The position numbers and the translations under genes were made by a program. Below the pieces are notes generated by a model. The model was given only the letters and a program-made list of their open reading frames with translations. It made no database searches and was not told where the DNA came from. Shown piece by piece: positions 56,915-64,000 of a stretch of 64,000 nucleotides of DNA (position 1 is the first letter of the stretch; every line of letters starts with the position of its first letter). This DNA is from Bacteroidota bacterium. GTDB lineage: Bacteria > Bacteroidota > Bacteroidia > AKYH767-A > 2013-40CM-41-45. The stretch is taken from the NCBI GenBank assembly GCA_016708785.1, contig JADJFC010000003.1, forward strand, positions 186,001-250,000, in the 5' to 3' direction.

Positions 56915-58495
56915 ATGAAGGTTAAAAAACGAATACTAAAAATCAGTTTGCTTGTATTGATATCAATAGTGGCACTTTTTATTTTCTTGCCAATTATATT
57001 TAAATCGTATATCAAGAATAATCTGGTTGAAATTTATAACAGATCACAGAGTGATTACATTCTTGAGGTTGGTGAAATCAATCTCACAGGATTTAATTCC
57101 GGGATGTTACTTACTGATGTGAAGTTAGTAAATTCTGATACTGCTTCTGATTCGCCATTGACATCGCTAAAGGCTGAGTCTATCAGTATTGAAAACGTTT
57201 CTGTTTTCAAGCTGATCTTTAAAAAAAATCTACAAGCCGGTACGCTGGAAATCAATTCACCTTATCTGACGATGAATAGAGTGAAGGAAAAAAAGACCGG
57301 TGAACAGGAGAAGAAGCCGGAGGCGAAAAATTCCTTGAACATTTCTGAGATCAAAATAACAGATCCTCATTTCGCTTACTTTTCGAATAGAACGGATACT
57401 CTTCCGCTTTTCAAGTCAGATAAGGGACTAATTACTATTAGAGAATTTTCTGTAGATACTATAAAAGATAGCAAGGCCTTTTCCGCCTATGATATCGATG
57501 CACGTTTGCAAGGAATAAAATATCTGACCAAAGATAGTTTGTATACCATCCAGGTTTCTATGCTGCAAGTTTCTTTTGCGAAAAGGTCGTTGCAAATTGA
57601 TTCTTTCCAGGTGATTCCCAGCTATTCAAAAAAAGAATTTGGACATAGAGCCGGGAAGCAAACGGACAGACTTTCTCTAATCATTCCGCTGATAACCTCT
57701 TCCACGTTTGATGCAAAATCATTTGTTGAACGACAAATGGTAATAGCAGATTCGATGGAGATTAAAAGTTTTGCATTGAATGCATATCGTGATAAAAATA
57801 TTCACGAGATTGTTGAGTACCCACTTCCTTTGCAAGAAAGAATTAAGAGTATTGATATTCCTGTTTCTGTAAAGCATCTGAATGTTCTAGATGGTGATGT
57901 TTTGTATGAAGAATTGAATGGAGGTTCAATCACAGCCGGATATATTTCCTTTAATCATATCGTATCACAGATAAAGAATATTTCTAATTTTAAGCCGGAA
58001 GACACTTTAACTGTCAACGCAAAAGCATTTTTCGGTAATAAGGCAAGTTTAGATGTGAAGCTTGAATTTCCAATGGAGGAGAATGACAATTCCTTCCTTT
58101 GTAATGGCGAACTTAATTCTTTTCCTGCAAGTACTTTAAATTCGATGCTTCCCTATGTTGCAGGGGTGAAAGCAGATGATGGTTACATTAATTATGTAAA
58201 GTTTAATTTTCATGCGACTAAGAAAAGTTCTACAGGAACGGTGGCAATGAATTATAAAGATTTGAAGGTTGCAGTTGTTGATATCGTTGATGGAAAAACA
58301 CAAAATACCGGAAAGAAAATCGTGTCACTTCTAGCCAATGCATTCATCGTAAAATCGGATGTGCCTACAAAAAAAGACAATCGAACGAGTGCGAGAATAT
58401 CCTATAAACGAGACCCGGAGCGATTCATTTTCAACTACAGCTGGAAATCGATCTTCAATGGAGTTAAAAAAGTTGTAACCGGAAAGGACGATTAA
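56915..58495 (+). CDS. AsmA/DUF748-like membrane-anchored protein
   Basis: 526 residues from ATG 56915 (ORF opens 93 bases earlier, but the internal ATG follows the usual basic-then-hydrophobic pattern). N-terminal membrane helix KRILKISLLVLISIVALFIFLPIIF, then long beta-rich sequence with the AsmA-like features GEINLTGFNSGMLLTDVKLV and LKAESISIENVSVFKLIFKKNLQAGTLEINSPYLTM and later NGGSITAGYISFNHI. AsmA-like proteins are thought to bridge membranes in lipid transport. Assignment to this superfamily is moderate; the family name is inferred. Confidence 0.65.
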   Translation: MKVKKRILKISLLVLISIVALFIFLPIIFKSYIKNNLVEIYNRSQSDYILEVGEINLTGFNSGMLLTDVKLVNSDTASDSPLTSLKAESISIENVSVFKLIFKKNLQAGTLEINSPYLTMNRVKEKKTGEQEKKPEAKNSLNISEIKITDPHFAYFSNRTDTLPLFKSDKGLITIREFSVDTIKDSKAFSAYDIDARLQGIKYLTKDSLYTIQVSMLQVSFAKRSLQIDSFQVIPSYSKKEFGHRAGKQTDRLSLIIPLITSSTFDAKSFVERQMVIADSMEIKSFALNAYRDKNIHEIVEYPLPLQERIKSIDIPVSVKHLNVLDGDVLYEELNGGSITAGYISFNHIVSQIKNISNFKPEDTLTVNAKAFFGNKASLDVKLEFPMEENDNSFLCNGELNSFPASTLNSMLPYVAGVKADDGYINYVKFNFHATKKSSTGTVAMNYKDLKVAVVDIVDGKTQNTGKKIVSLLANAFIVKSDVPTKKDNRTSARISYKRDPERFIFNYSWKSIFNGVKKVVTGKDD

Positions 58496-58579
58496 GAATC
58501 ATAAAGGTCCAATAAAAATCTAATTTAAAAGTAAAAGTTAAAAATTATACTTTAATCGAATTTTCGCAGAGTGATTTTA

Positions 58580-58850
58580 TTGCAAGCCCCTGTCCTCAGT
58601 TGACAAGCATTTTTTTAAATCAAAGATAAAACTTTGATTGTGCGGGGAGTCCACGCGCTGTGCGAAATCATTTGAAAGTTGAATCAAAGAAGTGTCGAGT
58701 AATCGAAGATTCAAATGATTTGGTGCGCGTGGTGCCCTTTTTTTGTTTCTTTTTTTGGGCAAACAAAAAAAGAAAAATTGGAGGAAGCGAATTGCAGGAT
58801 CTCACTTATCTTCAAATGAAAATAACGTTATTGGGAACGAGTTATAATGA
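58580..58850. repeat. Dispersed ~275-bp repeat, copy B
   Basis: Homologous to 17104-17385: same GTGCGGGGAGTCCAC, the AAATCATTTGAA / TTCAAATGATTT hairpin (58669-58721), GGTGCGCGTGGTG and GGGCAAACAAAAAAAGAAAAAT blocks, but without the 18-bp palindrome. A minus-strand frame of 61 codons (58577-58762) aligns with the one in copy A. This copy lies just before the tRNA-anchored element. It may be an RNA or a nonautonomous repeat. Confidence 0.7.
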
Positions 58851-58875
58851 ATAGAGAACTATTAATGTTCAAATT

Positions 58876-59331
58876 TTAATTTCTTACAAGCAAAATAGCA
58901 TAGTGCAACATTGCAGAGTAGATCAATGCCAAAAACATCGACGCAACAATTGTTTTCAAAACTCTTTGTCGATCTTTTTCTTTTTTGTCGGATTCTTGAA
59001 TGTGGTCAAGGTTGCCTAATTGTTTAAAATTATACAAACTAAAAAATCCGAAGATGACGCAGAATTTATATTTGATCTCACTCAATAAGACGATAGAAGA
59101 GAAGGAGCATACCAATACGCCTATCCAAAGGATCTTAGATTCTGGTATAAAATAAGAGCCTGCAGAAAGTATAATGGACATCGGCAAAAACAGTAGGAGA
59201 AATTTTTTACGCACACTGATCTCCCGTTGACCGATATTGCATTTACCCGGCTGGTATGAATTGAAATTATTTTGTTGATGATTCACTGCGAAGTAGAACA
59301 ATCTAAAGATTGAAAAGTTCAAAGATTGCAT
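58876..59331 (-). CDS. Hypothetical membrane protein
   Basis: 151 residues, family not recognised. Three or four hydrophobic segments: KKFLLLFLPMSIILSAGSYFI, ILWIGVLVCSFSSIVLLSEI, KFCVIFGFFSLYNF and a C-terminal TIVASMFLALIYSAMLHYAILLV. The first ~40 residues are polar and may be non-coding; an in-frame internal start is possible. It lies just upstream of tRNA-Arg and is the last chromosomal gene before the element. Confidence 0.5.
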   Translation of the reverse strand: MQSLNFSIFRLFYFAVNHQQNNFNSYQPGKCNIGQREISVRKKFLLLFLPMSIILSAGSYFIPESKILWIGVLVCSFSSIVLLSEIKYKFCVIFGFFSLYNFKQLGNLDHIQESDKKEKDRQRVLKTIVASMFLALIYSAMLHYAILLVRN

Positions 59332-59440
59332 TATTTAGCATAAAAAGCGCATTGGCAGTCACTTACAAATTCTCCAAGTATCCGAATAAAGCCCTCAAAA
59401 AACGCGATAATTACGTACTTTCGTCATCATTTTTTATACT

Positions 59441-59512
59441 GGCCCCGTAGTTCAATGGATAGAATAGAAGTTTCCTAAACTTTTGATGCAGGTTCGATTC
59501 CTGTCGGGGCTA
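59441..59512 (+). tRNA. tRNA-Arg (anticodon CCU)
   Basis: Folds as a normal tRNA: acceptor GGCCCCG / CGGGGCT, anticodon stem GAAGT / ACTTT with loop TTCCTAA giving anticodon CCT, T arm GCAGG-TTCGATT-CCTGT, discriminator A. CCA is not encoded. It reads AGG codons as tRNA-Arg. Its 3' half is shared with the antisense end of the recombinase gene. Confidence 0.93.
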
Positions 59513-61016
59513 CCTTACCGGAAGAATTCAATTTCTTCCGGTTTTCTTTTTTTCGAAAAGCTCCAGAAGCCGCTCTGGTGGCATAAAGTAGGCGAAGTAT
59601 CTCACTTGGTTTAGTGGTTCGATAAGTTTTTTTCTGATAAATTAATTTTTCTGGGAATATCGAACTAATTAGTTTTTGTTTTATTTCAATTGATGCTTCG
59701 TCGTAGAACTTTCTTAAATTAGTCAATAGCCCAAGTCCATTTTCTATTTCATTTTTATTTGTAGTTGGAATTGTGTCTCCGAGAATCTGAGATTGAAGAT
59801 CAGAAATTTCTTTTTTGTATTTACTCAATAATCGCTTGTAAGTCTCTTTATCAAGACCGTCATCAATATATTTCTCATCCACTCGTTCTATTTTTTTATT
59901 GATTGTGGAAATCTTTTCGTTAGCAACATTCTTGTCTAACTTATGATTAGATCGTTGTGTTTGTATTGACTTCAGTAAAACTACATGATACAACTCTGCT
60001 ACTTTAGGTTTTAATGTTAGTGCTTTTAGCATCTTCAAGAAAGTTTCATGTATCTCTGAGGTAGTCTGCCTTTCTTTGCATCCTGATTGACAATGGTAAT
60101 AAGAATACTGGCCTCCGTTTCCTTTACTTTGACTTGCCGTCAAAACTTTATTACATTTGGGGCAAATCAAATGCCCCCTAAGAGGAAAAGTTGAATTGAC
60201 TTTTTTCATTCTTGTCTTTGCTCTAGCTTTGCTGTCTGCAACATCTTGTACTTTATGAAATAGTTCTTTTGAAACAATTGCTTCATGTATTCCATCAACA
60301 ATTTCTTCTTCCTCGTTACCATACGCTTTAATGACAATCTTTCCAATGTAAATGGGATTTCTCAAAAAGTTCCAGAATTGACTACGGCCAATATTTAAAC
60401 CTTTCTTATTCATGATTCTGCGAACTTCTTCCAAATGATAATTTCCACTGGCATATAGTTCATAAGCCATAACAACAAGCTTGGCTTTTTCATTTTTTAC
60501 AAGAATAGTTTTGTTACGTTCATCTTTTTTGAGACTATATCCACTTGGTGCAGAAGCTACCCAGCGACCTTCGCGTTGTGCTCGGCGCATTCCTGACATT
60601 GTGTTTAGGGAGCGGCGGTCATTTTCGATTTCAGGAGCTGTAAGATAAATGGATAACATCATTTTTTGTTCCGGAATATTAATATCTATCGGTTGTTCAA
60701 TAGCGATCACTTCAACATTCATCAATCGTAAAGTCTTCAACATATTCAATGCATCTGATACATTCCTAGAAAATCTATCCCACTTTAATAGGATAAGTTT
60801 TCTAATATTTTTGTTTGCCTTTAGATATTGTAGAAGTTGAATGAACTGTGGGCGATCAAATGTTTTTGCAGAAAAGTCTTCCTGGAAATGTTTGACTATG
60901 TTGTAATTTAAGAACTTACAATAAACTTGCATCTTTTCTTCCTGAGACCTTAAACTATAACCTTTATCGGCTTGTTCATCAGTGGAAACTCTCGAATAAA
61001 TTATCACATCAATCAT
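59475..61016 (-). CDS. Large serine recombinase (site-specific integrase)
   Basis: 513 residues. N-terminal resolvase domain: IIYSRVSTDEQADKGYSLRSQ with the nucleophile Ser11 in RVST, and LLKWDRFSRNVSDALNML. Then the Recombinase domain (MSGMRRAQREGRWVASAPSGY; IYIGKIVIKAYG), a zinc ribbon (CPKCNKVLTAS ... YYHCQSGCKER) and a coiled-coil segment near the C-terminus (ISTINKKIERVDEKYIDDGLDKETYKRLLSKYKKEISDL). The last twelve codons, ending VAPTGIEPASKV, are the antisense of tRNA-Arg. It overlaps the upstream 48-residue ORF by eight bases. Confidence 0.93.
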   Translation of the reverse strand: MIDVIIYSRVSTDEQADKGYSLRSQEEKMQVYCKFLNYNIVKHFQEDFSAKTFDRPQFIQLLQYLKANKNIRKLILLKWDRFSRNVSDALNMLKTLRLMNVEVIAIEQPIDINIPEQKMMLSIYLTAPEIENDRRSLNTMSGMRRAQREGRWVASAPSGYSLKKDERNKTILVKNEKAKLVVMAYELYASGNYHLEEVRRIMNKKGLNIGRSQFWNFLRNPIYIGKIVIKAYGNEEEEIVDGIHEAIVSKELFHKVQDVADSKARAKTRMKKVNSTFPLRGHLICPKCNKVLTASQSKGNGGQYSYYHCQSGCKERQTTSEIHETFLKMLKALTLKPKVAELYHVVLLKSIQTQRSNHKLDKNVANEKISTINKKIERVDEKYIDDGLDKETYKRLLSKYKKEISDLQSQILGDTIPTTNKNEIENGLGLLTNLRKFYDEASIEIKQKLISSIFPEKLIYQKKTYRTTKPSEILRLLYATRAASGAFRKKENRKKLNSSGKVAPTGIEPASKV

Positions 61017-61155
61017 CGGATTCTTTTTGTTTTAGATGTTCTATTTCCAGTTCTGCAAATCTTTGCAGAATATTAAGGATTATTTCAACCTCGTTATCAG
61101 TGTAGTCTTCTTTTTCTTTATTTAATATTTTTTTTGCTTCATCAAATGTTAGCAT
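61009..61155 (-). CDS. 48-residue ORF coupled to the recombinase
   Basis: Encodes a charged helical peptide (MLTFDEAKKILNKEKEDYTD ... NILQRFAELEIEHLKQKES). Its stop TGA lies within the recombinase start (ATGATTGA overlap), which suggests translational coupling. A start of ATG 61155 is the only one in frame. It may be a recombination directionality factor or regulator, as these are often small and next to the integrase, but no family is recognised. Confidence 0.6.
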   Translation of the reverse strand: MLTFDEAKKILNKEKEDYTDNEVEIILNILQRFAELEIEHLKQKESDD

Positions 61156-61237
61156 GTTCAATTTAAACCACGATGACTTCCCTGCTTATCAGATAAAGTC
61201 TTCAGAATTTAAAGTTGGCCTAGGATCTCTAATACCG

Positions 61238-62140
61238 TTATAATTTAATTTTTTTCTTTATTTCAAAGTAAACAACCTTTCCTGCTTCGCTAATCATTTT
61301 AATGTCTTTATAGTCTTTTATTGAAAGGATGTCTAATAATTTTGCCAGGCTTGTTATTTCAATCTTTTCTGTTGTAATAATAAGGTTGGATTCATTTTCA
61401 TTATTAAAAGTAATTTCTACAGATTTGTACTTTGATTTTCTGACTTCTGAAATTAATTTTTGCTCTTCGGGAGAAAGACTAAATAATTTTGAAAGTTTAA
61501 GAGGAGATGTGTTTTTAAAGACATCTGCAAGTATTTCATTTAATGATATGCAGACGCAAGTCGATTTGAGCGTATCGACAAATCTATCAATATCATTTTG
61601 ATCAATTATCCTTTGCCAGTGAATAAGATCCATAAACACTTTGTCATTGATAGATTCTATTTCTTTATCTTTTGTTCCTGCCTTAATAGAAATTGCTATC
61701 GAGATAGGTGTTTCATGTACTAACATTTCATAAAGAGAGCTTTCAAAATAGGACATAGAAGTATTTTCAATTTCTTGTCGTAGTTCAATTTTGTTATCTT
61801 CAGTTATAATATAGTTAGGGTCTAGTTTATTTATGCTCGCTATCGCTTCCAAAAAAATTTCATTTTTTGTGTGTAGTGTAGCGTCTGTTAGTAGTTCTTT
61901 TTTAATTAATTTGATGGTGCTGAGGCCAACATTTAATTTTCTTAGTTGAGCGATAAATCGAATCCATGTAAGTTCCACCAGGTTAAATCGTTTCCATTTA
62001 TTCGGATCTGGAGGAGTTAATAAAAGGTCCTTGCCTCCCCAATGAGAAAGTTCTCTATGTGTAACGCCGGTATCCTCAAGTAAAAAGGGACGTTTATCGA
62101 AATATGTCGTTTTATAATGAGTAATCATATCTAATTCCAT
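61238..62140 (-). CDS. MerR-like helix-turn-helix regulator with a large unknown C-terminal part
   Basis: 300 residues from ATG 62140 (an upstream ATG at 62203 lies in the opposing gene's start). Residues 20-80 fit a MerR-type winged HTH: LLEDTGVTHRELSHWGGKDLL, then KRFNLVELTWIRFIAQLRKLNVGLSTIKLI. The remaining 220 residues are mixed alpha/beta, without recognisable effector motif, ending in IKDYKDIKMISEAGKVVYFEIKKKI. It is divergent from the zinc-ribbon gene across a symmetrical promoter region and probably controls both. Confidence 0.72.
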   Translation of the reverse strand: MELDMITHYKTTYFDKRPFLLEDTGVTHRELSHWGGKDLLLTPPDPNKWKRFNLVELTWIRFIAQLRKLNVGLSTIKLIKKELLTDATLHTKNEIFLEAIASINKLDPNYIITEDNKIELRQEIENTSMSYFESSLYEMLVHETPISIAISIKAGTKDKEIESINDKVFMDLIHWQRIIDQNDIDRFVDTLKSTCVCISLNEILADVFKNTSPLKLSKLFSLSPEEQKLISEVRKSKYKSVEITFNNENESNLIITTEKIEITSLAKLLDILSIKDYKDIKMISEAGKVVYFEIKKKIKL

Positions 62141-62204
62141 GGTTTCAAATGTATTGATAAAAATCCACATATATGTTGATTTTATTATTATATTTGAAAC
62201 CATG
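62138..62204. promoter_or_regulatory. Mirror-symmetric divergent promoter/operator region
   Basis: Perfect 13-bp arms CATGGTTTCAAAT (62138-62150) and ATTTGAAACCATG (62192-62204) hold both start codons. Each start is preceded by TTTGAAACC, and each side carries a TAnnTTTG candidate -7 element (TACATTTG on the minus strand at 62146-62153; TATATTTG on the plus strand at 62189-62196). The centre is the palindrome ACATATATGT (62167-62176) within a near-perfect AAAATC ... GATTTT dyad. This would suit binding of a dimeric regulator, probably the MerR-like protein. TSS positions are inferred. Confidence 0.7.
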
Positions 62205-62612
62205 AAAAATGAGAATTTGGATTATATACTGGGAAAAGGGTTCAAACATTATTGTTTGGAGTGTGGAGATGAGTTTTATGGGCGACTAAACCAACTTTAT
62301 CATCCAAAATGTAAAGAAGTCCACAATAACCGGATTGCTCGATCGAGGAATAGAAGGGCTAACCTTGTACTTAAACCTCTAATGTTAAATGACTCAATTC
62401 TTGAAGATCTATATGAAGTTTCAAAAAAAAGAAATGGGATTAGCCTAGATGATCTAAAAAGCACAGATTTCCGGCCTGAGAGGTTCTCCGAAATAATAAT
62501 ATCCCAAAAAGGAATACAGTACTTTGCTTGTTGTCTTTATGCATGGACAAACGAAGTGGAGAAAAATAGAATTCATATTGAAAAGAAATTACTATTAAGA
62601 ACAAGAAAATGA
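62202..62612 (+). CDS. Zinc-ribbon protein of a mobile element
   Basis: 136 residues from ATG 62202. A CxxC ... HxxC ribbon at the N-terminus (HYCLECGDEFYGRLNQLYH ... C; Cys18, Cys21, His34, Cys37) is followed by KEVHNNRIARSRNRRAN, a basic helix. This C-x2-C-GR-N-H/C arrangement is common in small Bacteroidota proteins of mobile elements. The C-terminal part is helical and charged (VSKKRNGISLDDLKSTDF). Probably DNA- or RNA-binding, but no specific function. Its stop overlaps the next start (ATGA). Confidence 0.65.
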   Translation: MKNENLDYILGKGFKHYCLECGDEFYGRLNQLYHPKCKEVHNNRIARSRNRRANLVLKPLMLNDSILEDLYEVSKKRNGISLDDLKSTDFRPERFSEIIISQKGIQYFACCLYAWTNEVEKNRIHIEKKLLLRTRK

Positions 62613-62761
62613 AATCATACAATCCACTTGAGTCCGGGTTCTCAGAAAAAAATGTGCCGGACAATTCGCATTTTATAATTATATGTCTAGTTACCATTTC
62701 GGCAGCCATGATTAGTTTATATTTATATCACCAACTTTCGGAAAAAATCAAAAAAGATTGA
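62609..62761 (+). CDS. One-helix mini-protein
   Basis: 50 residues (MKSYNPLESGFSEKNVPDNS then the membrane helix FIIICLVTISAAMISLYLY, then HQLSEKIKKD). Starts at ATG 62609, overlapping the stop of the zinc-ribbon gene by four bases (ATGA), so translation is likely coupled. No family recognised. Confidence 0.55.
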   Translation: MKSYNPLESGFSEKNVPDNSHFIIICLVTISAAMISLYLYHQLSEKIKKD

Positions 62762-63423
62762 TACAGAGTTAAGCATATTTACTAATTACTTTTAGAACTT
62801 TTGGTCAAGGAAGGTTTTGCCCCTCTATTTTTTATCACCCTCTTTATTTTTTCGAATCTCAAAATACAAGATTAATTCTTGTTTCCCTTTCCAAGTGTCC
62901 AGATTTTATAGCTACACTTCTCGCAAAATGATTTTGAAGCCTTCCAATATAGTTTTACGTAGAATTCTAAATTTTCGGAATTTGCTTTTTTTATTTTTTT
63001 TATTTTTCTTTTTTTACAGCATTTGTTTTTTTGCGATATTATTTTTATTAGGTAAAGTTCTAATTTGAAATCAATCCGCATTAATCCGAATTAATGTGTT
63101 CTGGCTAGAAAAAAATCAAATATTTTATATTTGCAGAAAAGCATTTAAAAATTCAAATTTTCGGGATTTACTTTTTTTACTTGACGGGTTTCTTGATTTA
63201 TTTGCAAGTTATCGGAGGCGGCTTCTTGATAAATCAATTCAATACTTGACTAAACGCACTAAAAAAACTTAATTACGGAAATTGCGAAATTTCAGTAAAT
63301 CCCCTCTTCATCGATATCGGTGTGAAGTTATCATATGATTTTTTTGCTGCTCCAAACGAAGCAAGTTTTGTAGTAGAAGTTGATCATAAGATTTCCAGTA
63401 TTATTAATGTGGTGCGATCATAT
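62762..63423. other. AT-rich stretch without a confident gene
   Basis: Contains a T-rich frame at 62817-63068 with mostly Phe/Leu/Lys that I do not accept as a gene, a TATATTTG candidate -7 element at 63126-63133, a TTGATTTAT / ATAAATCAA dyad (63196 and 63228), and a plus-strand open frame of about 60 codons without ATG (about 63250-63430, containing FIDIGVKLSYDFFAAPNEAS). This could be a gene remnant. Confidence 0.4.
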
Positions 63424-63720
63424 TTATGTTTGATAAGACTTCAAACGAATTTCCGATGGTGGGTAACCATAATGCAATTTGAAGATGCGTGAATAGTGGG
63501 CAACACTTTCAAAACCTAGCGTATAACAAATGTCAGTAACCGTCATGGTTGTATTCGAAAGTAATTCCCTTGATTTTTCCAATCTTTTTATTCTGATCCA
63601 ACGTGAGGGAGGCATGTTATAAGTGGAAATAAAGTCTCTTCGGAAACTCGATAAACTTCTTCCGGCAAGCCGAGCTGGCGTAATAGGCGTTTTCCATATT
63701 GAATCAATCCGAGAATGCAA
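63424..63720 (-). pseudogene. AraC-type helix-turn-helix C-terminal fragment
   Basis: 98 codons with the two HTH motifs of AraC regulators: ITPARLAGRSLSSFRRDFISTYNMPPSRWIRIKRLEKSRELL and MTVTDICYTLGFESVAHYSRIFKLHYGYPPSE. There is no ligand-binding domain. The reading frame has no ATG before it (only TTG 63720 and CTG upstream) and opens after a TGA. It could be a remnant of a longer AraC protein or a minimal regulator. Family secure; status uncertain. Confidence 0.65.
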
Positions 63721-63753
63721 TATCAGGAATGTAAATCTTCAGTTTTCGGTTCA

Positions 63754-63987
63754 TTATACTGTGTTTATTTCTATTTTAGGTATTACCCATATTTCAAATC
63801 CTTCATAAAACTGCATTCGCAAAACCTGTTCATGAATATCTTCCGACTCTGTTTGAAGAAATTTATATTTAAAAACTTGTGGGTTGTTTCCGTCAAAATG
63901 GTGCTCGTGAATCTGCCCTCGAAAACTTTGTAATAGCGCTCCCTGCTCATCTTGTGTCATGTCTCCATAGACTAAAAAATCAGTCAT
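63754..63987 (-). CDS. Hypothetical protein at the right edge
   Basis: 77 residues, family not recognised. Mixed, slightly acidic sequence (FLVYGDMTQDEQGALLQSF; YKFLQTESEDIHEQVLRMQF) with no signal peptide or membrane helix. Ends 33 bases before the AraC-like fragment, in the same direction. It could be the N-terminal partner of that fragment, but the frames differ and no obvious single-base change joins them. Confidence 0.45.
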   Translation of the reverse strand: MTDFLVYGDMTQDEQGALLQSFRGQIHEHHFDGNNPQVFKYKFLQTESEDIHEQVLRMQFYEGFEIWVIPKIEINTV

Positions 63988-64000
63988 TGTATGTAAATCC

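Larger units (their letters stand above)
59441..64000. mobile_element. Left part of a tRNA-Arg-anchored integrated element
   Basis: From the 3' end of tRNA-Arg the gene content changes to a large serine recombinase, a coupled 48-residue ORF, a MerR-like regulator, a zinc-ribbon protein, a one-helix protein and an AraC-like HTH remnant. The other end is not in the window, and I found no second copy of the tRNA 3' segment to the right. Boundary at the tRNA is inferred from the overlap of the recombinase stop with the tRNA. Confidence 0.65.

Noticed and set aside
62817..63068. 83-codon frame rich in Phe and Leu
   Set aside because: Made of T-rich runs; the apparent hydrophobicity is compositional, with no start signal or coupling.
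59512..64000. Second copy of the tRNA-Arg 3' end as the other attachment site
   Set aside because: I looked for the T-arm sequence GGTTCGATTCCTGTCGGGGC to the right and found none in this window; the far end must be outside.

Overview
The window is chromosomal DNA from a member of the Bacteroidota. The evidence is AT-rich DNA with long free-standing hairpin terminators, several secreted proteins ending in type IX secretion (T9SS) type A sorting domains, families largely confined to this phylum (DUF5686, DUF4468, DUF4833, DUF6438, OMP_b-brl_3 barrels), a rimP-nusA-infB operon, and candidate promoter elements fitting the TAnnTTTG consensus. The order within the phylum cannot be fixed from sequence reading alone; Flavobacteriales or Chitinophagales/Sphingobacteriales would both fit.

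Layout. 0-4.3 kb: the start of radA, then a leftward cluster (DUF502 membrane protein, KirBac potassium channel, flippase-like membrane protein, RfaE2 nucleotidyltransferase, lipoprotein). 4.5-10.4 kb: small rightward genes (YjbR-like, DUF6438, EamA permease) and two T9SS cargo proteins flanking a SPOR protein; the 3' end of the first cargo gene has been duplicated together with a 32-bp hairpin and is decaying. 10.6-17 kb: rimP-nusA-infB leftward with a terminator-like hairpin in its leader, and a divergent type II NADH dehydrogenase. 17-20.6 kb: OmpA-family protein, a glycine-zipper protein and a GT87-like mannosyltransferase among dispersed repeats. 20.6-36.5 kb: housekeeping genes (metG, an LD-carboxypeptidase, yraN, a pseudouridine synthase with a huge disordered N-terminus, nifJ, dnaG, a polyprenyl diphosphate synthase, rlmN) with a REP-like repeat field before nifJ. 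36.6-46 kb: an amidohydrolase, a D,D-carboxypeptidase with LysM domains, a polysaccharide chain-length/O-antigen ligase pair, ispD and adenine deaminase. 46-58.5 kb: cell-surface proteins (DUF5686, TonB-receptor-like barrel, a 1265-residue kelch/dockerin-like protein, a T9SS protein, an AsmA-like protein).

From 59.4 kb the character changes. A large serine recombinase gene ends inside a tRNA-Arg(CCU) gene and is followed by a small coupled ORF, a MerR-like regulator divergent from a zinc-ribbon protein across a symmetrical control region, a one-helix mini-protein and AraC-like remnants. I read this as the left end of an integrated mobile element that runs off the window.

Three genes (DUF502, ispD, adenine deaminase) are broken by single-base shortfalls in short homopolymers: runs of five A that must be six for the conserved protein to continue, plus one G4 run. 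The repeated pattern points first to sequencing or assembly error, although real decay cannot be excluded. The novelty candidates I rate highest are the tRNA-anchored element with its mirror-symmetric promoter region, the ~275-bp dispersed repeat that carries a conserved small frame (and a mobile 18-bp palindrome in one copy), and the hairpin in the leader of the rimP operon.
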